NCBI RefSeq assembly: GCF_040610475.1
Contig: NZ_JBEXMJ010000020.1
Span: 1 to 64,000, forward strand
Length of the DNA stretch: 64,000 nt
Direction: 5' to 3'
Source of the DNA: Actinopolymorpha sp. NPDC004070
Lineage (GTDB): Bacteria > Actinomycetota > Actinomycetes > Propionibacteriales > Actinopolymorphaceae
How positions within the stretch are numbered: the first letter of the stretch is position 1; each line of letters starts with the position of its first letter. Position numbers and translations under genes: made by a program. The notes below the pieces were generated by a model. It made no database searches and had not been told where the DNA came from. It saw only the letters and a program-made list of their open reading frames with translations. Below are positions 25,247-34,961 of the stretch, one piece after another.

Positions 25247-26158
25247 TCAAGGAGCGCCGGCAATGCTGAGACTGCCGATGCCCGGACGCCACGCCACGAA
25301 TCGCTGGCCGGCCACGTCGCGGACGAGTGGGTGATCCGTCGGTTGAGGGGTTACGGCTACCTGTCGTGGACGTTCCCTCGCCAGAACCAGACCGAGATCG
25401 CGGGCAACGAGCACCGCCTTGAGGCGGTCCCGAACGCCGAGTTTGCGATAGAGATGGTCCAAGTGGACATGCACCGTCCGCGGGGAGATCGCCAGTCGTC
25501 GGGCGATCGCCTCCGCGGTGAGCCCCTCGGCCAGCAACTGCAGGACAGCGAGTTGGCGACCGGTCAGCCCGACAGACATCGCGGTCGGGGATACGTCGGG
25601 CTGCCCTGCGGCACATTCGTCGAGAACATTGGCCTGGCGAGCCAGCAGGCACAGCAAGGGCTGAATTCTACGCGCCAGACTGACGTCATCGTCCGAGAAG
25701 TCCGGGCCGGACTTCGCTATCACGAAGGTGCGGTAGGTCGCTGCCCGCGAGATTCGGTAAGGAATCGAGATTTGCTGCTCGAAGTCATCATCCAGCAGTT
25801 CCGCGCGGAGAAACGAAAGAACTCGTCTGCTCTCCGCGTTCTGCGGCACCCGTCCGATCGACGTCGCCGAGAGGTCCTGTGTCACGGCGAACCAATTGAT
25901 CAGCGGATGCCGGGTCATTATCCCGGCCCACACGCCCATCGCATCCGGACGAGGCCAGCCCGGAACAGGCTCGTTCAGGTGGAAGCCGTAGCTCCCGTCA
26001 CCGTCGCGCCACTGCCAAGTGGAGAGGGCGCACCCGAAGGAGGTGTGGAAGGTCTCAAGGAGCAGGTCCACCGGGAAACCGGTTGAAGGAGAGGCCAGCG
26101 AATCACCGATCACGTCGACCCACGGCCTGAACCGTCGCTCAAGGCTGGTTCCCGTCAT
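25247..26158 (-). CDS. LuxR-family transcriptional regulator
   Basis: A 303-residue regulator with a C-terminal LuxR helix-turn-helix at about 197-254 (LTGRQLAVLQLLAEGLTAEA, ISPRTVHVHLDHLYRKLGV). The N-terminal 180 residues are a helical/GAF-like region with no phosphoacceptor pattern (SFGCALSTWQWRDGD), so it is not a standard response regulator. It converges on the LacI-type gene and shares no obvious operon; its targets are unknown. Confidence 0.85.
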   Translation of the reverse strand: MTGTSLERRFRPWVDVIGDSLASPSTGFPVDLLLETFHTSFGCALSTWQWRDGDGSYGFHLNEPVPGWPRPDAMGVWAGIMTRHPLINWFAVTQDLSATSIGRVPQNAESRRVLSFLRAELLDDDFEQQISIPYRISRAATYRTFVIAKSGPDFSDDDVSLARRIQPLLCLLARQANVLDECAAGQPDVSPTAMSVGLTGRQLAVLQLLAEGLTAEAIARRLAISPRTVHVHLDHLYRKLGVRDRLKAVLVARDLGLVLARERPRQVAVTPQPTDHPLVRDVAGQRFVAWRPGIGSLSIAGAP

Positions 26159-26372
26159 CGCATCACCACGGCGCTGTAGCTGTATCGAATGCTTCCTCAG
26201 CGAGGAGATGTGGCAACCAGGTTAGCTTCTCGCGGCACGGAAAAGATCGAGATTGGCATCCTCGGCCCCTGGCATCGGTGCGCTACCCCGCTCGAGTGCC
26301 GGCTCCGTCCGGGCTGATCGCGTAGCTGTCGCCGGGGACACTTGAGGGAGTGTCCTACGGACCGGGCAGGTG

Positions 26373-26415
26373 AGGCCGCGCGCAGCGGCAGAGGAATGCC
26401 GCTGCGCGCGGGCCT
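26373..26415 (-). terminator. Hairpin terminator after the metallophosphoesterase gene
   Basis: CGCGCGCAGCGGCA pairs with TGCCGCTGCGCGCG around a 6-nt loop, and the stem continues (AGGC/GCCT) across a single-G bulge. It begins 23 bp beyond the stop of the 1343-residue protein. Confidence 0.75.
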
Positions 26416-26437
26416 TACACCGTGGGTCGGGCCTCTG

Positions 26438-29400
26438 TCATCGTTCGGGTGGCGGGGTCTTGGACTGCTCTGGGAAGTAGGGGAAGAGCGGAGTATCGGG
26501 CCCCCATGGTCCGGGGCCGCCATTGGCGTCGGCCGTGACGAAGACGCTCGGTGGGGACGCGGTGATGCCGCCGCTGGTCGAGCGCGCCGTCACGATCCAG
26601 GCGTACGGGGTGGCTGGAATGAGTTTCGTCCAGGTCACCGAGGCCACCTCACCGGAGGGCACCGTCGTCTGCCCGATCAGTTGCGTCGGCGTGTAGAGCG
26701 CCAGTACATCGGACTTGAACGTGGTGGTCCGGCTGTTCAGGTCGATCGGAAGCACCATGTTGTCCTCGTGGCCGTCGTAGCGGAGGCCGGGGTCGAACTC
26801 GGTGGCGCCGAAGTCGTCCAGGAACGGCGAGTAGGTGCTCACCTTCAACTCACTGCGGGCCACGTCGATCTGGAGCAACCGCAGGAAGCTCGCGCCGAAG
26901 TTGAGCGGGGTGGTCGGGCTGTAGCCGCCGATCTCGGTGAGACCGACCCGGTCTGCCGTCACGCTGTAGGACTGGTAGTCGGCCATCAACTCCACGACGC
27001 CGTTGCCGACCACCTGGCCCACCTGGGGCTTGACGTTGGTGCCGACTCCATGGATGTGGCCGGCGAGGATGAGGAACACGTTGGGGTTGGGCTGAACGAT
27101 CTGCTTGAAGAGCGACGAGCCGTCGGGGTCTGCGAACTGTGCGGTGCGCCCGTCACGTTGGATGCTCGCGTTCAGGTAGTCGTGGGACAGCAGGATCCCG
27201 TTGCGGTCCGGGTACCGCTTGAAGATCGAGTCGGCCCACCTGGCCTCCTCCTTGCTGATGCCGTACGACAGAGCGACGACCACGAAGTCACGACCGCCCG
27301 CGGAGAACAGGTCGTAGTGGTTCTCGTTGTCGCCGTCGCGCCAGGGGCCGCCGTACGCACCGTTCTTCCAGTTCTGGCTCGCTGCTGCATACCGGGCGGG
27401 GCCGTAGTACTGGTTGTAGGTGGCGTTGGGGCCGGTCTCGTGGCCGTACCAGTTGTCGTGGTTGCCCGCGAGCACGCCGTTCGGGACGCCCGAGTCGTCA
27501 AGGATCTTCTGCTGGCGACTGGAAAGCTCGAACTCGCGAATGGCCTGCTGCTGCTTCTCGGGCGTGGTTGGCTGGGCGAGGTTGTTGTTGGTGATGTCGC
27601 CGGTGTTCGCGACATAGGCGATCTTCCGCGCCGCGGCGTTGTCCCGGATCCAACGGGGGATGTCGCCGTACGCCTTTTCCCACACCGCACGCTCGGCCAC
27701 GGGGTGCTCCGGCAGTGTGGCGCCTTCTGACAGGAACTGGGTGTCACTCATGTGGACGATGGCGAAGTCGTAGTCCGCTGGATCCTTGAAACGGTCCTCC
27801 GCTCCGGGATCGATGTCGTCCGCGAACGGGTCCTCGCCGGTGATCATGACGTGCACCCTTTGAACGTCGATGTACCGGTTGGTGACGGTGGCGGTCAGCA
27901 CGGTGTTGCCCTTGAGAGCACCACGGCTGCCGGCGAGCGGGTCCCATGTGTTCGTCTGGGTGTTCCACGCCCACAGTCTCGCCAGGCGCTCCGGGTCGAT
28001 GACGCCCTCCCACCGCAGCACGGGAGCGTCGACGTGACCCTGGATCGGGATGTCGAACCGTTGGAACGTGACGCCGCCTGCGGTGGGGGCGTCGATCGTG
28101 GCGTCGTCGCCGGGCGCCAGAGCTCTGGTGTCGCCGATGTTTTGTTCACCGGGAACGCGCAGAGTGGTCGGGACGGTGTCGCTTTCCCCCTGCCAGCCCA
28201 CGCTTGCATTGAGAATCTTCGCCTGGGAGAACGTCGCTGTGACCGCGCCGCCGTCCGGCTCGGAGACCTTTGCCGACAGCTTCACCGTGCGGGGCTGGCC
28301 GGTCGCGCCCGACGCTGGAGAGATCTCGGTCGGGACGTCGGGAATGGCGGCGGAGGTGAAGACGACCTCGCGCGTCGCCTTGTTGCCCAGCGAGTCGCTC
28401 GCGGTCACCGCAAGGGTGTGGTTGCCGGCGGACAGCCCCGGTCCGACGAGTTCGCCGAGCTGGATGGGGTCGCCGTCCAGCGTGACGTCCGGGCCGGAGC
28501 GGACCGAGGAGGGGTCCTGTACCTGGACGTTGAGCGGGAGCGACGAAATGATCCGCTGGCCCGCTCCAGGTGTGCTCGCCGCAACGACCGGGGCGGTGTT
28601 GTCCGTCACCAGCAGCCGAGTGGCGACCTGGCCGGTAGCTGAGGTGGCGGCGATGGTGTGGTTTCCGTCCGCGAGTCTGGTGGTGTCGACGTCGGCTCGG
28701 AGGCCGCCGGCCGGCCCGTCGATGAGGAAGTTGAGGTCGATCTCTGCCAGCAGGTTGCGGTTGGAGCCGCAGTTGCCGTCACCCATGTTGTACGTCTGCT
28801 TGATCATCTGGCCGGTGGCGGTGCCGTGGGCCACCGTGAGCGAGATGGCCGAGATCGCGAAGTCGTCCCGGTTGCAGCCGGTCGCCGGCGTGCCGGTGAC
28901 GACGTCGATGGTGTTCATCCCGGGGGTGAGCCACTCGTTGGGGATCGGCAGGTCGACGCGCTCGTTGACGAAGTCGCCGCCGATCAGCCTCTCCATGCCG
29001 TTGACACGCACCGTGTTGAGGTACATGTCGTCGATCGAGTTCGACCCCACGGTGAAGGTGAGCGTCGCGTCACCGGAGCCGAGGGTCCTCTCGACGTACA
29101 CCGCAGGCGCGTCGATGGTGTAGCGCAGTTCGGCCTCGCGGAGCAGCGCCGTGTTGGAGCCGCAGTTGCCGTCGCCCATCGCATAAGTTCCCGCGATGTC
29201 GTGGCCGGTGATCGTGGCGCCGTCAAGGGACAGCTGCAGGTTGGCGATGGTGAAATCGTCGCGGTTGATGCCACAGGTGGCGTTGATGTCGCCGGTGACG
29301 ACCTTGATCAGGTTGTCGCCTGGTACGAGCCAGCGCGCCGGTATCGCGGCGCGGACGCGGGTGCTGACCCAGTCACCGCCCAGGTCGATGCGCTTGCCGT

Positions 29401-30469
29401 TGACCAGCAGGAAGTTGTCCGACCTGTCCTCGATCGAGTTGGACCCCACGTCGAAGCTCAACGTGGCGGTGCCGCTGCCAAGCGTGGGTGAGGTCGGTGG
29501 ATTCTTGCCGTCGACCGTCAGTGAGGCCACGTCGCCGGCGCCGCCAGCGGGAAGCGACGCGAACACGGGCTGCGTGCCGTTGGTCAGGGTGCCGTCCACC
29601 GGGTCCACGTTAGGCGCGCCGCTGGGGGCGTTGTTGACCGTGACGGTGTGCGTGACCTTTCCACCGGCCGAGGTCGTCGCGGTGATGGCGTGCTTCCCGT
29701 TGCCGACCGATGTGGAGTCCCATTCCGCCGCAAGACCGGTCGTACGCCCTGGGTCGCCGGAAACGGTGAAGGTCAGTTCCGCACGGAGGAGCTTGCCCGC
29801 CTGGGAACCGCAGTTGCCGTCACCGAAGTCGAAGGTGAACTCGTTGTTGTCACCATTGGCGGTCTCGCCCAACAGTTCGAGCGCGAAGTCAGACATCACG
29901 AAGTCGTCGTAGTTGGCATCGCAGTCGGCGTTCGCGGCGGCACCGACGACGATCTCGACGACGTTGTCACCGGTGACGAGGTACTCGTTGGGGACCTCGA
30001 GGTCGGCTCGCTCCGTCACCCAGGTCTGCGGCTGGTCGATCCGATGACCGTTGACCGTGAAGTAGTTGCCGAAGGCGATGTCCACCGAGTTGGTGCCGAC
30101 GTCGAAGAGCAGGTGCGAGACACCTACGGTCGGGTCCGCGTCGAGCTCACGACCATCCACGGTCAGGCTCACCACATCCTCGTCGGCGACCGTCGGCGTC
30201 GCCGCCACTGTCCGGGTGCCGGCCAGGAACGAACCGTCGACTGGACTGAGTTCGGGCGGGGATCCCGGCGCCGGGTCCGTAAGCTCAGCCGACTGCCGGA
30301 CGTCCGAAGCGCCGGCAGGCTGCAGGCCTCCCAGCACACTCGTGCCCGACCAGCCTGCTTGCGGCAGCGTCAACAAACCCGCGGCGGCGAACACTACGAC
30401 GGCGGTCCTCCGCACGGACCTCCTGGCTCGTCGCCGGCTCCACGCGACACGCATCCCTGTGGGCTTCAT
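26438..30469 (-). CDS. Large exported metallophosphoesterase with three repeat modules
   Basis: A 1343-residue secreted protein. An Arg-rich N-terminus and hydrophobic stretch (RRTAVVVFAAAGLLTLPQAG) form the signal peptide. Three related modules follow (about residues 108-230, 326-453 and 460-585), each containing 'VGxNSI/VD', 'VNG' and the block MGDGNCGSN or FGDGNCGS; they look like carbohydrate-binding beta-sandwiches. Ig-like segments follow, then a calcineurin-like phosphoesterase (about 895-1140) with MSDTQF, NTGDI, AGNHDNWYG, LSHDY and AGHIHG metal ligands. The C-terminus is fibronectin III-like. Phosphodiester or phosphomonoester substrates outside the cell are likely. The start is ATG at 30469. 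Confidence 0.85.
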   Translation of the reverse strand: MKPTGMRVAWSRRRARRSVRRTAVVVFAAAGLLTLPQAGWSGTSVLGGLQPAGASDVRQSAELTDPAPGSPPELSPVDGSFLAGTRTVAATPTVADEDVVSLTVDGRELDADPTVGVSHLLFDVGTNSVDIAFGNYFTVNGHRIDQPQTWVTERADLEVPNEYLVTGDNVVEIVVGAAANADCDANYDDFVMSDFALELLGETANGDNNEFTFDFGDGNCGSQAGKLLRAELTFTVSGDPGRTTGLAAEWDSTSVGNGKHAITATTSAGGKVTHTVTVNNAPSGAPNVDPVDGTLTNGTQPVFASLPAGGAGDVASLTVDGKNPPTSPTLGSGTATLSFDVGSNSIEDRSDNFLLVNGKRIDLGGDWVSTRVRAAIPARWLVPGDNLIKVVTGDINATCGINRDDFTIANLQLSLDGATITGHDIAGTYAMGDGNCGSNTALLREAELRYTIDAPAVYVERTLGSGDATLTFTVGSNSIDDMYLNTVRVNGMERLIGGDFVNERVDLPIPNEWLTPGMNTIDVVTGTPATGCNRDDFAISAISLTVAHGTATGQMIKQTYNMGDGNCGSNRNLLAEIDLNFLIDGPAGGLRADVDTTRLADGNHTIAATSATGQVATRLLVTDNTAPVVAASTPGAGQRIISSLPLNVQVQDPSSVRSGPDVTLDGDPIQLGELVGPGLSAGNHTLAVTASDSLGNKATREVVFTSAAIPDVPTEISPASGATGQPRTVKLSAKVSEPDGGAVTATFSQAKILNASVGWQGESDTVPTTLRVPGEQNIGDTRALAPGDDATIDAPTAGGVTFQRFDIPIQGHVDAPVLRWEGVIDPERLARLWAWNTQTNTWDPLAGSRGALKGNTVLTATVTNRYIDVQRVHVMITGEDPFADDIDPGAEDRFKDPADYDFAIVHMSDTQFLSEGATLPEHPVAERAVWEKAYGDIPRWIRDNAAARKIAYVANTGDITNNNLAQPTTPEKQQQAIREFELSSRQQKILDDSGVPNGVLAGNHDNWYGHETGPNATYNQYYGPARYAAASQNWKNGAYGGPWRDGDNENHYDLFSAGGRDFVVVALSYGISKEEARWADSIFKRYPDRNGILLSHDYLNASIQRDGRTAQFADPDGSSLFKQIVQPNPNVFLILAGHIHGVGTNVKPQVGQVVGNGVVELMADYQSYSVTADRVGLTEIGGYSPTTPLNFGASFLRLLQIDVARSELKVSTYSPFLDDFGATEFDPGLRYDGHEDNMVLPIDLNSRTTTFKSDVLALYTPTQLIGQTTVPSGEVASVTWTKLIPATPYAWIVTARSTSGGITASPPSVFVTADANGGPGPWGPDTPLFPYFPEQSKTPPPER

Positions 30470-30814
30470 CAGCGCGCCGTCCCTTCTCAACCGTTACGGC
30501 GACGGCGCGTCCGCTTCACATCCCTCGTGGCGCAGCCAGGGCGGATCAGTGGATCAACCACCTTGGGTGAGCCGGGACGTACACAGAACAGTTCAGGACA
30601 CGCCGACTTTGCTCTTTCTAAATACTCGCGAGCAGTTCAGGCGTCCAGACAGGAAGCGGCGACGATACGACGGTCGCAGCCCTAGGCCGGCGCCATCCGA
30701 CCGTGGCTGCGAGGGTGTCCCTTCGTGTCAACTGTGAGATCTACGTACGGCGGGCTGGGCCGGCCAATTCATGTCGCCACGAGTCGATGGCAACCGCCGC
30801 GGATCCCACGCGCG
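30470..30814. other. Intergenic region upstream of the metallophosphoesterase
   Basis: 345 bp between its start and the end of the P450 pseudogene. I see no gene, repeat or clear promoter here. Confidence 0.4.
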
Positions 30815-31354
30815 CTACACGGCAGACGCCACCTCCCCCTCCAGCCGGGCCAGTGGGGCGCCCATGCAGTAGTGGACGCCGTGCCCGAACCCCAGGTGTC
30901 CGCTCCTGCGACGAGTGATGTCCAGCTGTCCGGCGTCGGGGAACCGGCGCTCGTCGTGGTTGGCCGAGGCCAGCGCCACAAGCAAGGTTTCACCCCGCGG
31001 GATCTCTACGTCACCGATTCGTACGGGCTCGGCGGTGAACCGCGCAAGCGTGGTGTTGAGCGGCCCGTCGTAAACGCGAACGTCTCGATCAGGTCGATCG
31101 GCTTGCCGTCCCTACCACGCGTGGCCATGCCGTCCAGCAACTCTTCGGTGATCGCCTCGATCCGCGGCCTGAGGGCCTCGACCCGGCGGGAGGTGAACAC
31201 CTTGTTGACCACCCTCCTCCCGCAGTACGGCGTAGACCGCCTGCGGATCCTGGAAGAAGCCGGCGTCCAGCACCAACGGCGGCATCCTGCCCGCCCCAGC
31301 CGCCGCTGTGGCGGGCTCGGTGGCCGACGATCCGCTCACCCCTACGTCCGCCAT
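30815..31354 (-). pseudogene. Cytochrome P450 remnant, internally deleted copy of the neighbouring P450
   Basis: Three in-order fragments match the intact P450 at 31868-33163. From ATG 31354: [20 protein letters not shown]. After a deletion of about 75 codons and a frame change: [20 protein letters not shown]. After a second, larger deletion and frame change: [20 protein letters not shown], followed by SGHLGFGHGVHYCMGAPLAR with the haem-binding Cys, ending at a TAG at 30815. The haem loop survives but the I-helix and most of the fold are gone, so no functional enzyme is possible. The ribosome-site region upstream also resembles that of the intact gene, which points to a local duplication followed by decay. 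Confidence 0.88.
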
Positions 31355-31451
31355 CTGACTCCCCCTCGTGTGCCCGGACCGTGGCCCGTCCCGACGCGCG
31401 CTCGCTGGCGCCTGCACGTTCTCGAATACCAGCAGCGTTCCTCCTAACGCA

Positions 31452-31799
31452 TCAGGTCTTGGGCGTTAGCGTGCAGGAGATCGTCTGGTGTTGGATGCGC
31501 CCTGCGTTGAAGACGAAGGTGTCGACACCGTCGGAAATGGAGTTCAGCGTCGAATCGGCTCTCCAGTGGAGAAGGAGGAGGTTGTCGGCGAACACAGCGG
31601 ACACCGCTTCAAGGGAGAGCTGTGGAAGGGCGTTCACCAACCCCTCGAACAGCTCTCGGATCGCGGTTCGCCCGCGGTATTCACCGGTCGCCGTCAGCAC
31701 CAGGGCACCATGGGCGTAGTCGGATACCAGGGTGTCAAGGTCGCCGGCCGACAGCGCGGCTACATGTCGTTGAAAGGTCTCCTGTGGCGTCTGCTCCAT
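31452..31799 (-). CDS. SnoaL/NTF2-like protein
   Basis: A 115-residue protein with the cone-shaped SnoaL/NTF2 fold: helix TPQETFQRHVAALSAGDLDT, acidic SDYAHGALVL, GEYRGRTAIRELFEG and beta strands LLLLHWRADS. Family members include polyketide cyclases, hydrolases and non-enzymatic ligand-binding proteins. It lies between the intact P450 and its pseudogene copy, on the same strand, so it may once have sat in a small oxidative tailoring operon. No catalytic residues can be assigned with confidence. Confidence 0.8.
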   Translation of the reverse strand: MEQTPQETFQRHVAALSAGDLDTLVSDYAHGALVLTATGEYRGRTAIRELFEGLVNALPQLSLEAVSAVFADNLLLLHWRADSTLNSISDGVDTFVFNAGRIQHQTISCTLTPKT

Positions 31800-31867
31800 T
31801 GCGATAAGCCTCTCTGCTCAGGCGAAGACGGTCGTACGGGAAGCTGTCAGGAGCGGTACGGACGCGG

Positions 31868-33163
31868 TCAGAACAGCCGTACGGGAAGGCGTTCCACGGC
31901 GTGGAACACGATGCTCTGCCGCCAGTGCACCTCATCGGGCTCGATCGCCAGCGACAGCTGGGGAAAGCGCTCGAGGATCCGGTGGAAGGCGATCTCGCCC
32001 TCCAGTCGGGCCAGTGGTGCGCCCACGCAATAGTGGATGCCGTGGCCGAAGCCGAGGTGTCCGCTGCCGCGGCGGGTGATGTCGAGCCGCCCTGCGTGGG
32101 GAAATCGGCTTTCGTCGTGGTTGGCCGAGGCAAGCGAAACCATGACGATCTGGCCGCGCGGGACCTCCACCCCGCCCAGTCGGACCGGTTCGGAGGTGAA
32201 CCGCGTGGTGGCCAGGTTGAGCGGTCCGTCGTAGCGCAGGAACTCCTCGACCGCGCCGCCCACCAGGGACGGGTCTGCACGCAGCCGGTCGAGCTGGCCG
32301 GGGTTGCGCAGTAGGGCGAGGATGCCGTTGCCGATCAGGTTGACGGTCGTCTCGTGCCCGGCGAGCAGGAGCAGAAACGCCATCGCGATCAGTTCGTACT
32401 CGTCCAGCCGATCGTTGTCGTCGCGCGCCTGCACCAGGGCGGTCAGCAGGTCCTCACCGGGCTGGGCACGCTTGGCAGCGACCAGCTCGCGGAGGTAGCC
32501 GGCAATGGCGGCCGACATGGTGCGTTCCACGTCATCGGTCAGGTCGTCAGCGGTGATCACGGTGCACCAGGAGCGGAAGTCGTCGCGGTCGCTCGGGGGA
32601 ACGCCGAGCAGTTCGCAGATCACGGTCATCGGCAAAGGGCCCGCCAACGCGTCGATGAGGTCGACCGGCTCACCGTGCGCGCCACGCGCAGCCATCGCGT
32701 CCAGCAGTTCCTCGGTGATCGCCTCGATCCGGGGACGCAGCGCCTCCACCCGGCGGGAGGTGAACGCCTTGTTGACCAGCGTGCGCAGCCGGGTATGGTC
32801 GGGCGGATCCGAGCTCAGCATGTGTGCCAGCAGCCCTTCGTCGTCGCCCAGCTTGAACCCACCGATCTGTTCGGGATCCAGGTACTGAGCGACCGCCACA
32901 CGGTCGTTCTTGAGCAGACGAGGATCAGCGAGCGCGGCACGGGCCTCGTCGTACCTGGTCACGATCCAGGCCTCCCCCCAGCCGAGGGGAAAGACGACCT
33001 TCCGGACCGGGCCCTCCTCCCGCAGTACGGAGTAGACCGCCTCCGGATCCTGGAAGAAGCCGGTATCCAACAGCAGCGGCACACTGGTCCCGGGGTTCGC
33101 TCCGGTGCCTGCTCCCCTGGGAGGTTCGGTGGCCGATGGTCCGGTCCTCTCTGCAGCTGTCAT
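31868..33163 (-). CDS. Cytochrome P450 (bacterial CYP105/107-like)
   Basis: A 431-residue soluble monooxygenase. The I-helix oxygen-activation motif is LLLAGHETTVN, the K-helix EEFLRYDGP lacks the more common E-x-x-R spacing only slightly, and the haem loop is GFGHGIHYCVGAPLARLEG with Cys379 as the thiolate ligand. It needs a ferredoxin and reductase, neither of which is adjacent. The start is ATG at 33163 behind GAGGGG. The substrate is unknown. A deleted copy lies 0.5 kb downstream and an MFS exporter is divergent upstream, so this may be the remainder of a secondary-metabolite or detoxification locus. Confidence 0.92.
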   Translation of the reverse strand: MTAAERTGPSATEPPRGAGTGANPGTSVPLLLDTGFFQDPEAVYSVLREEGPVRKVVFPLGWGEAWIVTRYDEARAALADPRLLKNDRVAVAQYLDPEQIGGFKLGDDEGLLAHMLSSDPPDHTRLRTLVNKAFTSRRVEALRPRIEAITEELLDAMAARGAHGEPVDLIDALAGPLPMTVICELLGVPPSDRDDFRSWCTVITADDLTDDVERTMSAAIAGYLRELVAAKRAQPGEDLLTALVQARDDNDRLDEYELIAMAFLLLLAGHETTVNLIGNGILALLRNPGQLDRLRADPSLVGGAVEEFLRYDGPLNLATTRFTSEPVRLGGVEVPRGQIVMVSLASANHDESRFPHAGRLDITRRGSGHLGFGHGIHYCVGAPLARLEGEIAFHRILERFPQLSLAIEPDEVHWRQSIVFHAVERLPVRLF

Positions 33164-33633
33164 GTAAGTCCCCTCATATGCCCGGTCATCATCCCCCTGC
33201 CCGGTGGCCCGGGCGACTGCCGAGCCCCCTCAGGATGAGCGTCTCAACCCCCGCCGTCCAGCTAAGTCGACGCCGCGTCGGCATGCTGCTTGAGGGAGTC
33301 GGCGTTCGGAGTGCTCGGACAGCGTTCCTCACCCGGCCGACAACGAGCAGGATCCTGATGCGGCAGATGGTGGGTCGGGTCCTGCGCGGGGAGGTCCCCG
33401 ATGACCCGTCAGCACACGCCAGACCCCGACGCCCGGCGTGGTGTTGACACGCTCATTCTTGTCGACTGGACCAATGACGAGTACGCGCCGGAGTTCTACC
33501 GTGGAGCGTGTCGTTGAGGGCGTGCCGGTCCGGTTCGGGCCGGAGACCAGGGACTCTTGGGAGACTCTCCTCTGAGCACGCGCCCTTGGTCGCGAGTATG
33601 GGATGACGGCGCCGCTTCACGGGGGAACGCTGC
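33164..33633. other. Divergent region between P450 and MFS genes
   Basis: 470 bp with no supported gene. TTGACA occurs at about 33445 pointing toward the MFS gene, but no good -10 lies at the right distance. Confidence 0.4.
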
Positions 33634-34842
33634 ATGGGCTTGCTCAGAACCAATCCAAGCTTCGCGATGCTGTGTGTGGCCCGCACAGTGTCGTTCGCGG
33701 GCGGCTCACTGGCCCACATGGCGTTGGTGTTGTACGTGGCCAGCCGTGGCGGTGGAGGACCCGCGGTCGCCACGCTGTTGATCGTCTCCGACTTCTCCCC
33801 GAGCGTCCTTGCACCAGTACTGGGCTCGATCGGCGACCGGTTGGATCGCCGCCGCCTGATGCTCGCCACACAGATACTGCAGGCAGGCACGGTCCTGACG
33901 ATCGCCGCATGGCTGCCCAGCCTGCCTGTTCTGCTCCTCCTTGTTGCTGTGAACGCCAACCTGGCGAGGGCATTCGAGCCGGCCTCGTCCAGTGCTGTCC
34001 CGCAGCTGGTGGCCGAGGTCGACCTGGTTCGCGCCAACTCCATGATCGGCTTCGGCAGCTACGGACTCTCACTCGTCGGTCCCCTCGGTGCCGCCGCTCT
34101 CACGCCACTCGTCGGCCTGCGCGGAGTCCTGCTTCTGAACGCCGGAACCTTCCTCATCTCGGCCGCCCTGCTGTGGCGCCTCCCGCCCCTCGCCCCGCCC
34201 CAGCCAGCTCAGGTTCCACACGCGCCGACACATCGACCAGCGCTGTGGCGCGACACCATGTCAGGCCTGCGCTACGTCTGGACCGACCGAACCGTCCGCG
34301 CGACCGTGATCGGCTTCAGCCTGCTGGTGGCCTGCACCGGCCTGGACGACATCGCATTGGTCTTCCTGGCCAAGAACACATTCCACGCCGGCAACTCCAT
34401 GGCAAGCCTCCTCTACGCCGGAGCCGACTTCGGAATGCTGCTCGGATTCCTCGCCCTCACCCGAGTCACCCGAGTGGCAGCGGCACCCTACTTCGTCGCC
34501 GGCATGGCGATCAGCAGCCTCGGCAACCTGCTCACCGGAGTGTCCTGGGCAGTGCTACCGGCAATCGCCTGTCAGATGGTGCGCGGCATCGGAATCGCGT
34601 CGCTGGAAACCGGGAGCCACACGCTCCTGCAGCGCAGCGTCCCCACTGCCATGCAGGCACGTGTCTTCGCCAACCTGTCCACCGCCATCGGCTTCGCCGC
34701 CGGCGTCTCCTACCTCGGCGGCGGCATCGCACTCGTATCGACCTCACCCGGCATCGTCCTGTTCGCAGCCGGTGCCGCAGGACTCCTGGTCACGATCGGC
34801 ACCGCCGCAGCCCTCGCTCGTGCTACACGCATTACTAGATGA
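33634..34842 (+). CDS. Major facilitator superfamily exporter
   Basis: A 402-residue inner-membrane protein with twelve predicted helices in two bundles of six. The loop between helices 2 and 3 contains GSIGDRLDRRRLM, the MFS motif A. A cytoplasmic Pro-rich linker (PPLAPPQPAQVPHAPTHRPA) separates the halves. It resembles the drug-exporter group with enterobactin-exporter-like topology; the substrate is unknown. The start is ATG at 33634 behind GGGGGAA. The adjacent P450 suggests efflux of an oxidised small molecule, as inference only. Confidence 0.88.
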   Translation: MGLLRTNPSFAMLCVARTVSFAGGSLAHMALVLYVASRGGGGPAVATLLIVSDFSPSVLAPVLGSIGDRLDRRRLMLATQILQAGTVLTIAAWLPSLPVLLLLVAVNANLARAFEPASSSAVPQLVAEVDLVRANSMIGFGSYGLSLVGPLGAAALTPLVGLRGVLLLNAGTFLISAALLWRLPPLAPPQPAQVPHAPTHRPALWRDTMSGLRYVWTDRTVRATVIGFSLLVACTGLDDIALVFLAKNTFHAGNSMASLLYAGADFGMLLGFLALTRVTRVAAAPYFVAGMAISSLGNLLTGVSWAVLPAIACQMVRGIGIASLETGSHTLLQRSVPTAMQARVFANLSTAIGFAAGVSYLGGGIALVSTSPGIVLFAAGAAGLLVTIGTAAALARATRITR

Positions 34843-34961
34843 CCGACGGCTGCAGCCGGGAGACGGCCGGACCTCCATCGCACAAAACCGCAGGCGACCG
34901 AGCATGCCGCACACAGCACGGGCGCCACGTCACCGTCCGTGGTGCTCAGGAGGGACCGCTG

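Noticed and set aside
33445..33480. TTGACA as promoter of the MFS gene
   Set aside because: No acceptable -10 hexamer lies 16-18 bp downstream, and it is more than 150 bp from the start codon.
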